This document shows, one piece after another, positions 56,454 to 64,000 of a stretch of 64,000 bases of DNA (the first letter of the stretch is position 1; each line of letters begins with the position of its first letter). The position numbers and the translations under genes are program-made. The notes under the pieces are model-generated. The model made no database searches. It was not told where the DNA came from and worked only from the letters and a program-made list of their open reading frames with translations. The stretch comes from CAVYXF01 sp963772335 (GTDB taxonomy: Bacteria; Pseudomonadota; Alphaproteobacteria; Rhizobiales; Rhodomicrobiaceae), in contig CAVYXF010000003.1 of the NCBI GenBank assembly GCA_963772335.1, positions 930,001 through 994,000 on the forward strand, read 5' to 3'.

Positions 56454-57590
56454 GTGCACTGACTCATTCATATGGTGCATGGAGAGGCCTGAGTTTGTCG
56501 CGGATTTGCTCGGCGCTTTTTGTCCACGTGAATGGCTTGGCTTGACGGTTGTGGTGCTGGATGTAGCGGCGGATGGCGTCTTCCAGCTCAGCAACCGACT
56601 TGAAGACACCGCGCCGTATGCGTTTTCGGGTGATGGCGGAAAAGAAGCCTTCGACGGCGTTGAGCCAGGATGCCGATGTCGGGGTGAAGTGGAACACCCA
56701 GCGTGGGTGGTTGGCCAGCCATCGCCTGACTTTGGGGTGCTTGTGAGTGGCGTAATTGTCGAGGATGGCGTGGACCACCTTGCCCACGGGCACGGCGTTC
56801 TCCACGGCATTGAGGAACTTGATGAATTCCTGATGCCGATGCTTGTCCATGCATCGGCCAAGCACGGTGCCGTCCAGGACATTGAGCGCGGCGAACAAGG
56901 TGGTGGTGCCGTTGCGCTTGTAATCATGGGTCATGGTGGCGCATTTGCCTGGCTTCAGCGGCAGGCCGGGTTGGGTGCGGTCCAGCGCCTGGATCTGGCT
57001 CTTTTCATCGATGGACAGCACGACGGCATGGCAGGGCGGCGCCATGTACAGGCCGACCACGTCCTCGACCTTCTCGGCAAAGGCGGGATCGCGGGACATC
57101 TTGAAGGTGCGCAGACGATGCGGCTGAAGCCGATGCGCTTCCCAGATGCGCTGGACGGCCCGCAAGCTGACGCCGACCGCCTTGGCGACGGCGCGGCCGG
57201 TCCAATGCGTGGCGTTGCCGGGCGCCTCCGAACAAGGCAGCGCAAGCACTTTGGCCACCGTCTCCGGTGGCAGGGAGCCCTGCCAGGCTTGCGCGTCTTG
57301 TCACGCAGCAGACCGTCAAGGCCCTGCTCGGCATAGCGCTGCTGCCAGCGCCACACCGCCGGGCGGCTGACGCCGCTGCGCCGGGCAACATCAAGGACCG
57401 GCAGGCGATCGGCGGAATGAAGAATGATCCGCGCCCGCTGCACATGCTTCTGCGCCCGGTTGCGATCGACGATGACCGCCGCCAAGTGCGCACGCTGTTC
57501 GGCGGAGAGAAGGATGCTGACAGTCTGAGCCATGTCTTCAGCATGGCACGCTTCGCCAAATCTGTGAATCTTATGTCTGCGTCAGTGCAC
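56454..57590 (-). mobile_element. IS630-family (Tc1/mariner-like) element with TA target duplication
   Basis: 1,137 bp between TA dinucleotides at 56452-56453 and 57591-57592. Ends: GTGCACTGACTCATTCATA (left) and GTGCACTGACGCAGACATA (right, read inward), 15 of 19 identical. It carries a transposase split by a single missing C. Confidence 0.88.
56464..57533 (-). pseudogene. IS630-family transposase with a one-base frameshift
   Basis: The N-terminal frame (ILLSAEQRAHLAAVIVDRNRAQKHVQRA, ARRSGVSRPAVWRWQQRYAEQGLDGLLRDKTRKPGRAP) shifts near 57271, where one C seems missing from a C-run. The next frame continues VAKVLALPCSEAP and the DDE domain (VVLSIDEKSQIQALDRTQP, HAILDNYATHKHPKVRRWL, HFTPTSASWLNAVEGFFSAI). 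IS630 elements can use programmed frameshifting, but usually +1/-1 at A-runs near the middle, so a plain lesion or read error is more likely. Confidence 0.85.
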
Positions 57591-57904
57591 TAGCTCGATA
57601 GAAGTATTCCTCACCCTGTCAAAAAAAAGCAGCGGGGCTCGGCTGCATCTCCCCAAGTTTTCAACGAAACCAGGGCCCCGTGATGGGCAGCGATATTGGC
57701 ACGAGCGCACCAGGTCGAGGTGCACAACTTCTGAGCAGCGGAACGTCTCACTCCAGCATCCTACCGAAAGAGACCCTCTCGCCACCAGACGCTCCCAAAA
57801 TTGATTTTTCGCAATATGGATGCGCCTCCTCTTCATAGCATGTGACGCAGAAGAGCTAGATCACCCCGAATGCCGAGATCACCCCAAGTGCAAAGGGGAT
57901 CAGC
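57591..57904. other. Gap between IS630 and the AraC paralogue
   Basis: About 310 bases holding the truncated upstream region of the AraC gene. No TGGC-N6-TGGC element was found here, unlike the other AraC copy. Confidence 0.4.
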
Positions 57905-58957
57905 ATGCGCCCTGTTCCTACCTTGAGAGCTGCGCATCTACTGCCGTACCTTGAATTTTGCTACGACAATGGGCTGCCAGCAGAACATGTTCTGAAGAAA
58001 TTCGGGCTACCTGCTTCGCTGCATACGCAGCCCGAGGCCAGACTTCCTATACTGCCGACCTTGAAATTTCTGGCCCACATCGAGCGCAGCGCTTGCGTCC
58101 AAGACATCGGTATCCTGGCCAGCCGGTACGTTAAATTGAGCCTGCTCAGCCGCTCGAACCAGCGGGCCATCCTTACGGCGCCGACGCTCGAGCAAGCCTT
58201 GAAGGCATGCATCGACGGCGCAAAACTCGAGTCGAATGCGTTCGTCGGCTGGACGGCAGAAGAGAACGACAGCGTTCGTTTTTGCAAAACGCACGAGATT
58301 GGGATGGCCGACGAAGAGGAGACCCGCCCCTTACAGATTCACTTTATTCTTCTCATGCTCAGCGTCATCAGAGCCTTTGCGGGACAGAGTTGGCATCCCG
58401 CGAGCATGGGGTTCAGGTCGCGCGTGCCCGTCAATCCGGTCGTGGGGCACCTCTTCCCGAAAACGCATTTTTTCTTTCGGCAGAACTGTTCCTGGATCAG
58501 CCTGCCCAAAGCCATGCTTGGCCTGGAGGGCAATGACTCTCGCCTGAACCTGCTTGCTGTACAAAACTGTGCAGAAGTCGCATCGCTGCGATTGGGCGAG
58601 GATTACGTCACGGCACTGAAGGGTGTCTTCAAACCCTACCTGCCCGATGGCTATCCCACTATCGATTTTGCCGCGGAGATCCTGGGAACCAGCGTGAGAA
58701 GCCTGCAACGCACCTTGGCGCAGTGCAGCACCACCTATTCGAAACTCATCGAAGAAACGCGCGTGGAGGCGGCGGTGGAGCTGCTGGAGGGCTCTGATAG
58801 CAAGATCATCGATGTCGCCTCCGCGGTCGGCTATGAGGATCCCTCCCACTTTTCGCGCGCGTTCCGACGCTTGAAGGGTACCACACCTCGCGAATTCAGG
58901 GTGAGCGGAACGGCCGGACACGACGCGCGAATGCACGCGGCGGGAAAGACGTGCTGA
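57905..58957 (+). CDS. AraC-family regulator, near copy of the gene at 43631-44644
   Basis: A 350-residue protein nearly colinear with the 337-residue regulator at 43631: the same sensory domain (LRAAHLLPYLEFCYDNGLPAEHVLKKFGLP) and the same double helix-turn-helix, with scattered substitutions; the C-terminus is 13 residues longer (GHDARMHAAGKTC). GGGGATCAGC precedes ATG 57905. It sits among mobile elements and gene fragments, including the end of an amino-acid antiporter. It probably binds the same DNA element, so its gain may rewire the same regulon. Confidence 0.9.
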   Translation: MRPVPTLRAAHLLPYLEFCYDNGLPAEHVLKKFGLPASLHTQPEARLPILPTLKFLAHIERSACVQDIGILASRYVKLSLLSRSNQRAILTAPTLEQALKACIDGAKLESNAFVGWTAEENDSVRFCKTHEIGMADEEETRPLQIHFILLMLSVIRAFAGQSWHPASMGFRSRVPVNPVVGHLFPKTHFFFRQNCSWISLPKAMLGLEGNDSRLNLLAVQNCAEVASLRLGEDYVTALKGVFKPYLPDGYPTIDFAAEILGTSVRSLQRTLAQCSTTYSKLIEETRVEAAVELLEGSDSKIIDVASAVGYEDPSHFSRAFRRLKGTTPREFRVSGTAGHDARMHAAGKTC

Positions 58958-59057
58958 GTCGACATGGCTATGCGCGATCTGATCGGATACTGACAGGCCC
59001 GCATCGTTCTTCGCCATGGTCAAAATCGCGGCGATAGCGCCATAGAAGGGGAACTGC

Positions 59058-59249
59058 ATTAGCACGCCGTCGGTCGCCGTCGTCGGCGCGCGGCAGATCG
59101 GCGAGGAAGGCGCGGCGCGCACGCGTCGGCTAGTGCGCTATCTCGTCGAGGACAGCTTCACCATCGTCTCGGGCCTCGCCGCCGGCACCGATGCCGTCGC
59201 CCATCGCATGGTTCTGAAGATAGCACCCACCCACTTGCCTCAGGAATAA
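59058..59249 (+). pseudogene. DprA-like Rossmann-fold fragment
   Basis: TPSVAVVGARQIGEEGAARTRRLVRYLVED then SFTIVSGLAAGTDAVAHRM matches the nucleotide-binding core of DprA/Smf DNA-processing proteins (GxR and SGxAxGxDxxAH motifs). Only 64 codons remain, without a start, so it is a fragment. Confidence 0.7.
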
Positions 59250-59280
59250 GGGCGCGTAAGGCGCCCAGCAGCCCCGACGC

Positions 59281-59624
59281 GCAACGAGCAGTTCCAGGCA
59301 TTGGTCAGCCTTTCCGTCGTCACCAACGTTATCCCCTACATCGTGGCGCTCTCTGCCCTGTTCGTGATGATGAGGAACGCCGGGGTATCGGGCAGCAAGT
59401 ATACCTTGACTGCTGTCGTGGCGCTGATCGCGATGATCTACAGCACCTATGCCGTCTACGCCTCAGGAACCAGCGCCGTCATGGGCGGCGTATTGGTCAT
59501 GTGCGCCGGTTACATCATTTGGGGCCTGATCTCACCGGGTTTCATCGTGAGTGCGGTGATGGATCGTACGGTGAGGCAACCGCAGTCAGTGCCGCTATCG
59601 CAGGAGGTTCGTCATGCCACGTGA
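59281..59624 (+). pseudogene. 3' end of an APC-family amino-acid antiporter
   Basis: NEQFQALVSLSVVTNVIPYIVALSALFVMM, TLTAVVALIAMIYSTYAVYASG and VMGGVLVMCAGYIIWGLISPGF are the last membrane segments of a PotE/AdiC/CadB-type antiporter. The first three quarters are missing. Such antiporters are the usual partners of basic-amino-acid decarboxylases, which is interesting beside the AraC copy related to the decarboxylase locus. Confidence 0.7.
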
Positions 59625-60069
59625 AGCGTCTGAGATCCGGCCGAACCGCCTGGCGGTGCCAAGTCTCGTTTTGGCGATGCTTGCGTCCTTCGGCTTGTCG
59701 TCTCCAGCACTTGCGGATCGCCTGGATACGATCCGCACCGCCGGAAAGCTCGTTCTCGGCTACCAGCCCGACTCCCGGCCGTTCTCCTACAAGGATGATG
59801 CAGGCGCACCTGCCGGCTTTTCCGTGACGCTATGCCAAAAGGTCGCCGAGGAGATCAAGACCGGACTCAACCTGCCGAGCCTTGCCGTGGAGTGGAGCCC
59901 GGTGACTGCCGACAACCGGACTACGGCGGTGCAGCAAGGCACGGTCGACCTGCTCTGCGGTGCTGATCCGGTGACGCTGTCGGGCCGCAAGAAGGTCAGC
60001 TTCTCGATCCCGATCTTTGCCAGCGGCGTGGGCGCCATCCTGCGCTCGGATTCGTCCGTAGAGCTGTGA
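59614..60069 (+). CDS. Family-3 amino-acid ABC transporter binding protein, C-terminally truncated
   Basis: A 151-residue frame: signal peptide (LAVPSLVLAMLASFGLSSPALA) and the first lobe of an SBP_bac_3 protein (LDTIRTAGKLVLGYQPDSRPFSYKD, GFSVTLCQKVAEEI, VDLLCGADPVTLSGRKKVSFS). It stops at 60069, where about 270 residues would be expected, so the second lobe is missing and the product is unlikely to bind substrate normally. Its start overlaps the antiporter end. Confidence 0.7.
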   Translation: MPREASEIRPNRLAVPSLVLAMLASFGLSSPALADRLDTIRTAGKLVLGYQPDSRPFSYKDDAGAPAGFSVTLCQKVAEEIKTGLNLPSLAVEWSPVTADNRTTAVQQGTVDLLCGADPVTLSGRKKVSFSIPIFASGVGAILRSDSSVEL

Positions 60070-60313
60070 GATGTTCTCAGGGGCAAGCCCGCGAGCGGGC
60101 CGTTCTAGCGGGCTTCGCCTGCCCGCATTCTTCAGAAGAAGACCTTCGCGGTGGTCAAGGGAGTTGGACCGCATCGTGCAATGAGATGGCGGACTCCCTC
60201 TCCGCCAGCCCGCAAGTATGCGGCTGATCCGCCTAAATATTTTGGTCTTTATCTCTTCTATCCCCCAACTTATCCCCCTGGCGATATCGAAACTATCAAT
60301 GGCTGCGCCCTAG
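60070..60313. other. Short gap before IS481
   Basis: About 240 bases following the truncated binding-protein gene; no gene recognised. Probably marks a recombination junction. Confidence 0.35.
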
Positions 60314-60516
60314 CTGTGAAGCGTCAGGAGGTTATTCCGGGTAATGGGTAGCCTGCTGATGGGCGGCTTGTTTCCGAGACTAGCATGGGGTCGGTGCCAG
60401 TTGTAGCGGTGCAGCCATCGGGGCAGCTCGGCGCGCCGCTCATCGGAGGTATCGAAGGCGGTGGCATAGGCCCATTCGCGCAAGGCGGTTTGGATGAAGC
60501 GCTCGGCCTTGCCGTT

Positions 60517-60766
60517 ATCGGGCATGATGGCGTTGGTGCCCCAACATCTCTGCCGCACTTCGGTGACTGGCGTTATGGTGAGACCATCCGGGGTGTGGGG
60601 CACCGGGAGCACGTAAGTGCGGGCAGGCCGACGCTTGGACCATGGGCTGCGAGCCCGAGCCGTTATCTGGCCGCCCCTGCGGCTTGCCCGGATGCGCTGC
60701 GAGCGCGGATCTGTAGTTGCCGTGTAGCCCGCCAGCTCCCGAGACGGACAGCGATGAGGAGTGGAC
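60517..60766 (+). ncRNA. Candidate bridge RNA region of the IS110 element
   Basis: IS110-family recombinases characterised so far use a bridge RNA encoded in a non-coding element end to pair target and donor DNA. Here the longer non-coding end is upstream of the transposase and is rich in self-complementary GC stretches. CGTTGGT at 60531-60537 is identical to bases spanning the reconstructed target junction, which may be chance. RNA limits and structure are inferred, not observed. Confidence 0.35.
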
Positions 60767-61996
60767 ATGCGGATTATCGGTTTGGATATTCATCGTGTGT
60801 TTGCGGAGGCGGTAGCGCTCGAGAACGGCAGCCTCAAGCGTCTTGGGCGCATCGGCATGACGCGCGATCATCTCACGGCTTTCGTGGGGACGCTTTTGCC
60901 GACGGACCATGTCGTCGTGGAGGCGACAGGCAATGCGACGGCGGTGGTGGATATTCCTTGCGCCGCATGTCGCAAGGGTCGCGGTGGCGAACCCGCTTGC
61001 CAAGTGCATCTGATCGCCAAAGCAAAGATCAAGACCGACGCCATTGATGCTGGCGTCCTGGCGAAGCTTTACGCGGCTGGCTTCCTGCCCGAGGTGTGGA
61101 TCCCCGATGCCGTGACGCTGGCCCGCCGGCGGCAGGTAACAAGGCGAACACAGCTGGTTCGGCAAAGAGTGCGCCTCAAGTCGATCGTGCAATCCCTCCT
61201 CCACGCCAATCTGATCCCGAGATGCCCGCATGCCGATCTGTTCGGCGGCAAAGGCCGGACCTGGCTTCGGGCGCAGTATTTGCCAGAGGACGAGCAGGAA
61301 GCGGTTGCCCAACATATCGAGGAATATGATCGTCTCACCGAGGTGCTGAAGGGCGTCGAGCGTGATATCGCGAAAGCGGCGCTCGCCGATCCCGATGTGA
61401 CCAGATTGATGACCATTCCCGGCATCGACATGGTCGTCGCCATCGGGCTGATGGCCGCGATCGGCAAGATCGAGCGTTTCGACAAACCGGATAGGCTAGC
61501 CGCCTATATCGGCCTCAATCCGAGCGTCCACCAGTCCGGAGACGGACCAGCCTATCATGGCCGGATCACCAAACGCGGCCGGTCGAATGCCCGCCACCTG
61601 CTGGTTGAGGCGGCCTGGCAGACCGCGCGGGCTCCCGGGCCGCTGCGCGCGTTTTATGAAAGAGTGCGGGCCAGACGTGGCAATCACATTGCCGCCGTCG
61701 CCGTGGCCCGCAAGCTCACCGTAATCATCTGGCATTTGCTCACCAAGGGTGAGGACTATGCCTGGGTACGCCCGGCGCTCCACGCCAAAAACATCCGGGA
61801 TCTCGAATTGCGCGCCGGCCATCCGGAGCGTCGCGGCCAGCGAGGCCGGTCCTACGACTACAATCTCGCCGATCGCCGCCGCGCTGAACGCGCCCGCGGC
61901 GAGCAGGCCGAGAGGGCCTATACCCGCATGACACAAGGTTGGCGGAAGAGCGGGCCGAAGCGACCCACGGGTGCCGCAAACGAGGAGCGACGATGA
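60767..61996 (+). CDS. IS110-family RuvC-like (DEDD) transposase
   Basis: A 409-residue protein: N-terminal RuvC-like domain (IIGLDIHRVFAEAVAL, HVVVEATGNA, KTDAIDAGVLAKL carrying acidic residues) and C-terminal Transposase_20 helix-hairpin domain (LMTIPGIDMVVAIGLMAAIGKIERF, AAYIGLNPSVHQSGDG, RGRSNARHLLVEAAWQ, with the catalytic Ser region). AGGAG six bases upstream fixes ATG 60767. The gene has no lesion, so the element may be active. Confidence 0.93.
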   Translation: MRIIGLDIHRVFAEAVALENGSLKRLGRIGMTRDHLTAFVGTLLPTDHVVVEATGNATAVVDIPCAACRKGRGGEPACQVHLIAKAKIKTDAIDAGVLAKLYAAGFLPEVWIPDAVTLARRRQVTRRTQLVRQRVRLKSIVQSLLHANLIPRCPHADLFGGKGRTWLRAQYLPEDEQEAVAQHIEEYDRLTEVLKGVERDIAKAALADPDVTRLMTIPGIDMVVAIGLMAAIGKIERFDKPDRLAAYIGLNPSVHQSGDGPAYHGRITKRGRSNARHLLVEAAWQTARAPGPLRAFYERVRARRGNHIAAVAVARKLTVIIWHLLTKGEDYAWVRPALHAKNIRDLELRAGHPERRGQRGRSYDYNLADRRRAERARGEQAERAYTRMTQGWRKSGPKRPTGAANEERR

Positions 61997-62963
61997 TCAG
62001 GCCGCGCGGCAGGACTTGCACCTCATGTCCTGCTCCATGGCCACGCGGTCACCCGTGAGCGGAAAGAAAATACGCCAAAGGGGAAGAAAGGGATATTCAA
62101 TCTCATCCGTGGTCTGCGGGGTGTAGGGCTTGGTGCGGATGTGTTTGAGGCCTTCTCGCCCGCAGGCATCTTTGAATGCGCGTGACTTGTAGCAGCCGCC
62201 ATTATCGGTCATGACCCGGGCGACCTCGACGCCGAGGCGGCGATAGTGATCGACAGTGGCCTTGAGGAAAGCGACGGCGCTGGCTTGCTTCTCGTCGGGG
62301 AGCACTTGGCTGAAGGCCAGACGTGAGTGGTCGTCGACGGCGATGTGCACGAACTCCCATCCCGGCCCGGCAGCACCCGAGCGCGAGCGTTGATAGGACT
62401 GGCCGGTGCGGTCGCCGGTGATGCGGTGGCCGATGGCATTGAACCTGCCGAGCTTCTTGATGTCGATATGAATGATCTCGCCCGGCGTGGCGCGCTCATA
62501 GCCCGGCCTTGGCTCGGCGGGCTCGATTGCCGAGAGCCGGCTGAGGCCGCGGCGCCTCAGGATGCGGCTGACGGTCGCCTGTGATAGGCCGGTCTCGGCG
62601 GCGATGGCTGCCTGGGTGCGGCGCTGGCGGCGGAAGGCTTCGACCGCATCACAAATGGCAAACGCCGTCTGGCTCGGCAATGACAGGGGGCGTGAGGAGC
62701 GGTCTTGCAGACCGGCAACGCCATCAGCGCGAAACCGCCCGACCCATTTCGCCACCGTTTTGGGCCGATGTGTTGAACCGTCTGGCGGCATCGGCCCTGG
62801 TGAGGCCATGATCGACAACGGCCCGCACCATTGCCTCTCGACCGCGCGGCGTGAGGCGGGCATTGTTATGAACGTCCATTCGGTTCTCCAGCGAATCAGT
62901 GACGTTTGGCGACATCAGCTGACCGCCTCAGGACCGAATGGACAACCTCCTGAAAGTTCACAG

Positions 62964-63455
62964 CTAGGTCATCGGCGCAGCTTACTCTGAAGCCTGATTA
63001 ACTAATGGATTGTGATGCTCATTTCGGTCACGGGGAGCAACGAATTCAGGCGCTGCCGGCCTCGCGCATCGCAGTCTGCGTCCGCGCAGAAGCACATCGA
63101 CCATCTCTGCTGGCTGCTCAACGCTCTGCCGATGGGAATGCAGATCGGCCTGACCGAGGAACCGCTTCCGACCCGCGGACTTTCAGATCATCGTCATGGG
63201 AGACAGGACTTTGTTCGTGCGCGCCCGTTCCGCTCAGAGCGCCTCTTCGCGCTCCGGCATCGCCACCATCACCGGCGACAGCCAGGCGGTTCGCCTCCAA
63301 AGCGACTGGTGGCGCGGCTCTGGCTCACCGACCAGAGCGCGGTCGATCGAATCCAGGCGCTAAGGAACGCTGGATGTCCGAGTTGAGCGGGGCGCCGTGA
63401 CGAGGCGGCGTTTCCGGTGGGTGAGAGGCCTACCCGGCCAATCGCTCCAGAATGG
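62964..63455. other. Gap between IS481 and dinB, no gene recognised
   Basis: About 490 bases. A rightward frame around 63190-63375 reads DFQIIVMGDRTLFVRARS but has no start or known match; it may be gene debris. Confidence 0.35.
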
Positions 63456-64000
63456 TTAGAACGCAAGGCTCATCTGCGGCTGGCCGGCCGCCAGCTCTTC
63501 CTTAGTTTCAAGGCTTGACAGCGTCACGCCGAGCAGGCGGATGCCCTTTGGCGTGGGCAGGACCTGCTGCAGCAGGTCGAGGGTGACGTCAGTCAACTCG
63601 GCCAGCGAGCCGACCGGCGCCGGCAGTGTCCGGCTCCGGGTGATGATCTGGAAGTCGGCGTATTTGACCTTCAGCACCACCGTGCGGCCGCGGCAGCGGG
63701 CGGTCTCGCAATGGCGCCAAACCTTCTCGATCAGCGGCAGCAGCTCCTTGCGCATCGGCACGAACTGGGTGAGATCCCCCGAGAAGGTGTTCTCCGCGCC
63801 CACCGATTTGCGGATGCGGTCGGCTCGCACTGGCCGCTCGTCGATGCCGCGCGCGATCCAGTAATAGAAGCGGCCGGCCTTGCCGAATTTCTCCAGTAAG
63901 AACGGCATATCCCGCTGGCGCAGATCGAGGCCGGTATGGATGCCGAGCCGGTTCATTTTCGCGGTGGTAGCGGGGCCGACGCCGTGAAAGCGGCCGACGG
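63456..64000 (-). CDS. dinB: DNA polymerase IV (DinB), C-terminal part; 5' end outside window
   Basis: The leftward frame is open to the window edge. It reads GRFHGVGPATTAKMNRLGIHTGLDLRQRD (helix-hairpin-helix region), GRFYYWIARGIDERPV, RKSVGAENTFSGDL and the little-finger domain (RTVVLKVKYADFQIITRSRTL), and ends QPQMSLAF, a beta-clamp binding motif of the QxSLxF kind. It is a Y-family translesion polymerase; about 181 residues are visible of roughly 360-430. Confidence 0.93.
   Translation of the reverse strand, partial: VGRFHGVGPATTAKMNRLGIHTGLDLRQRDMPFLLEKFGKAGRFYYWIARGIDERPVRADRIRKSVGAENTFSGDLTQFVPMRKELLPLIEKVWRHCETARCRGRTVVLKVKYADFQIITRSRTLPAPVGSLAELTDVTLDLLQQVLPTPKGIRLLGVTLSSLETKEELAAGQPQMSLAF

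Larger units (their letters stand above)
60517..62110 (+). mobile_element. IS110-family element inserted in IS481
   Basis: 1,594 bp, lacking terminal inverted repeats as usual for IS110, with a 250-nt left non-coding end, one transposase and a 114-nt right end. The boundaries come from restoring the IS481 frame; one base of ambiguity remains because T60516 equals T62110. CCGT occurs at both junctions (60512-60515, 62107-62110). Confidence 0.88.
60310..62879 (-). pseudogene. IS481 transposase split by the IS110 insertion and one frameshift
   Basis: Starts at ATG 62879 (GGAGAACCGA) with MDVHNNARLTPRGREAMVRAVV. One extra base near 62766 shifts the frame before KTVAKWVGRFRADGVAGLQD. It continues through the DDE catalytic text (IIHIDIKKLGRFN, FVHIAVDDHSRLAFSQVL, RVMTDNGGCYKSRAF) to KPYTPQT at 62111, where the IS110 begins. 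It resumes at 60516 with NGKAERFIQTALREWAY and ends HRYNWHRPHASLGNKPPISR. Removing 60517-62110 reconnects PYTPQT to NGKAERF in frame. The stop codon TAG is formed by the flanking CTAG target. Confidence 0.9.
60314..62963 (-). mobile_element. IS481-family element interrupted by an IS110-type element
   Basis: The terminal repeats, read inward from each side, are TGTGAAGCGTCAGGAGGTT (left) and TGTGAACTTTCAGGAGGTT (right), with CTAG at 60310-60313 and 62964-62967, matching the NCTAGN target habit of IS481. Without the inserted 1,594 bp the element is about 1,055 bp, normal for the family. Confidence 0.88.

Noticed and set aside
57262..57290. Programmed frameshift in the IS630 transposase
   Set aside because: No A-run slippery site at the junction; a missing C in a C-run explains it, and many unrelated genes here show similar one-base lesions.

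Overview
The window looks like a chromosomal segment of an alphaproteobacterium of the Bradyrhizobium/Rhodopseudomonas/Afipia group (Nitrobacteraceae). I infer this from the GC-rich codon use, several small secreted protein families that I associate with that group (e.g. 31357-31596, 28520-28778), FixK/FixJ-type regulators, LivHMGF-type transporters and the insertion-sequence mix. No rRNA, tRNA or CRISPR array was recognised.

Layout. (1) 1-3979: a very large secreted repeat protein, cut by the window edge. (2) 4.6-14.8 kb: a nitrogen-scavenging locus. A carbamoylase-type M20 hydrolase diverges from a rightward operon of periplasmic binding protein, LivH, a LivM-LivG-LivF fusion with a frameshift in the LivF part, a DUF1028 protein, a GatC/AtzG-like small subunit, an AtzE-like amidase and a nitrilase-family hydrolase. 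A near-perfect sigma-54 promoter lies before the operon. (3) 15.3-16.6 kb: a dead IS256-family element. (4) 16.7-22 kb: a PEBP protein, a wrecked beta-propeller gene, a conserved hypothetical, and a Tat-exported epoxide hydrolase diverging from a LysR regulator. (5) 22.2-27.7 kb: CorA-like, HlyD, DUF3302, HdeD-like and DUF2092 genes.

(6) 27.7-47.6 kb: what I read as an envelope/acid-stress island. It has small secreted and Tyr/Gly-rich proteins, a wrecked DUF502 gene, a DUF3300 protein, AraC regulators, and a leftward four-gene row (basic-amino-acid decarboxylase, AspT-type exchanger, aspartate 4-decarboxylase, second AspT-type exchanger). The main discovery candidate is a recurrent element, TGGC-N6-TGGC (direct repeat, 10-bp period). 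It occurs ten times exactly and once with one mismatch, always in the same orientation, mostly 58-250 bp upstream of leftward genes, including those of two AraC regulators themselves. This suggests a local AraC regulon tying decarboxylation/antiport to envelope proteins.

(7) 47.8-53.5 kb: gene fragments, a Crp/FixK regulator, and a sensor kinase with a periplasmic-binding-protein sensor domain followed by a FixJ-type response regulator and a lone receiver. (8) 53.9-63.0 kb: a mobile-element pile-up: an internally deleted IS21-type element, an intact IS5-type element inserted at the very end of an IS630, a near copy of the AraC gene, truncated dprA/antiporter/binding-protein genes, and an IS481 interrupted by an IS110-type element. 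Removing 1,594 bp restores the IS481 reading frame exactly. IS110 recombinases are RNA-guided, so the 250-nt leader of this copy is a bridge-RNA candidate. (9) 63.5 kb to the end: dinB, cut by the window edge.

Single-base frameshifts are unusually frequent, including in operon genes that otherwise look intact. Either the region is decaying or the assembly keeps residual indels.
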